From Acidobacteriaceae bacterium (GTDB lineage Bacteria; Acidobacteriota; Terriglobia; Terriglobales; Acidobacteriaceae): a stretch of 6,246 bases of DNA. Of the stretch, positions 6,065 to 6,246 are shown one piece after another. The stretch is from the NCBI GenBank assembly GCA_003165855.1, contig PMXH01000589.1, positions 1 through 6,246 on the forward strand, written 5' to 3'. Below the pieces are notes generated by a model that searched no databases, was not told where the DNA came from, and saw only the letters and a list, made by a program, of their open reading frames with translations. Every line of letters starts with the position of its first letter. Positions within the stretch are counted from its first letter, which is position 1. The position numbers were made by a program, and so were the translations under genes.

Positions 6065-6246
6065 GTGAGTGATTGCGGCAAGAAGATTCGCTTGAATCGT
6101 GTGCTCGGAGGCTCGGAACACCGAGCCCTGGTAGTGGCTTTCGATCATGCATTGGTATTGGGGCCGATTCCTGGAACGGAGGACCCCATAGGAAAGATTC
6201 GGCAGTTTGCCCAAGCCAACGTCGATGCTTTGCTGCTGAACCTCGG
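6065..6246 (+). CDS. Class I aldolase of the FbaB/LacD/DeoC group, 5' part only
   Basis: Only the first 60 codons are present, from GTG 6065 to the right edge. The start of the protein (GKKIRLNRVLGG, then LVVAFDHALVLGPIPG, then DALLLNLG) is characteristic of Schiff-base-forming TIM-barrel aldolases. Relatives include archaeal-type fructose-bisphosphate aldolase (FbaB), LsrF, and 2-amino-3,7-dideoxy-D-threo-hept-6-ulosonate synthase. The FDHA segment is beta-strand 1, with an Asp at the usual active-site position. The Schiff-base lysine lies further on and cannot be checked, so the members of the group cannot be separated. The GTG start is set by the frame: GAGGG at 6056-6060 is four bases upstream, which is close, and the other upstream GTG runs into a stop. 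It lies downstream of the DeoR-type regulator, as is common for sugar-phosphate aldolases, and is probably cytoplasmic. Confidence 0.8.
   Translation, partial: MSDCGKKIRLNRVLGGSEHRALVVAFDHALVLGPIPGTEDPIGKIRQFAQANVDALLLNL

Noticed and set aside
1..6246. Mobile elements, tRNA genes, CRISPR arrays or phage-defence genes
   Set aside because: I found no transposase or integrase, terminal inverted repeats, cloverleaf, regular repeat-spacer pattern or nuclease-type protein. The window reads as an ordinary carbohydrate-utilisation locus.

Overview
The window looks like a carbohydrate-utilisation locus from a soil-type Gram-negative bacterium. An Acidobacteriota (Terriglobia-like) host is my best guess. 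It rests on moderate GC content, on a secreted protein joining a putative-Ig (He_PIG-type) domain to a right-handed beta-helix in the style common there, and on the Thr/Ser/Gly/Asn-rich exported sequence. No rRNA or other taxonomic marker is present, so the assignment is inference.

Layout. Positions 1-4815 hold three genes on the minus strand, read from right to left. They are a secreted beta-helix protein (2866-4815), a 12-TM APC-superfamily permease (1377-2771), and an exported clan GH-D (GH36/GH27-like) alpha-galactosidase-type hydrolase that starts at 1361 and runs off the left edge. The permease and hydrolase genes are 15 nt apart, with the hydrolase Shine-Dalgarno inside that gap. A hairpin with a short T-rich tail (2814-2841) separates the beta-helix gene from the permease. 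No convincing permease promoter is visible, so the permease and hydrolase may depend on read-through.

Positions 4816-5177 are a 362-bp divergent intergenic region. It holds a strong minus-strand promoter (TTGACA, 17 bp, TACATT) for the beta-helix gene, a 20-bp inverted repeat suited to an operator, and two ATACAATT repeats 21 bp apart. It also holds a predicted leader of about 180 nt with a hairpin and a run of G tracts.

On the plus strand are a DeoR-family repressor (5178-5975) and, after an 89-bp gap, the first 60 codons of a class I aldolase of the FbaB/LacD/DeoC group (6065 to beyond the end). The gap contains a second TTGACA promoter.

How it fits together (inference). The secreted beta-helix protein and the exported hydrolase would process an extracellular glycan, the permease would import a product, and the aldolase would act in the intracellular catabolic branch. 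The DeoR-type protein would sense a phosphorylated intermediate. The main observation is that the beta-helix promoter and the aldolase promoter share a 15-bp sequence, GTTGACAAWCGMTCA, overlapping the -35 box. This suggests that both arms of the locus answer to one regulator.
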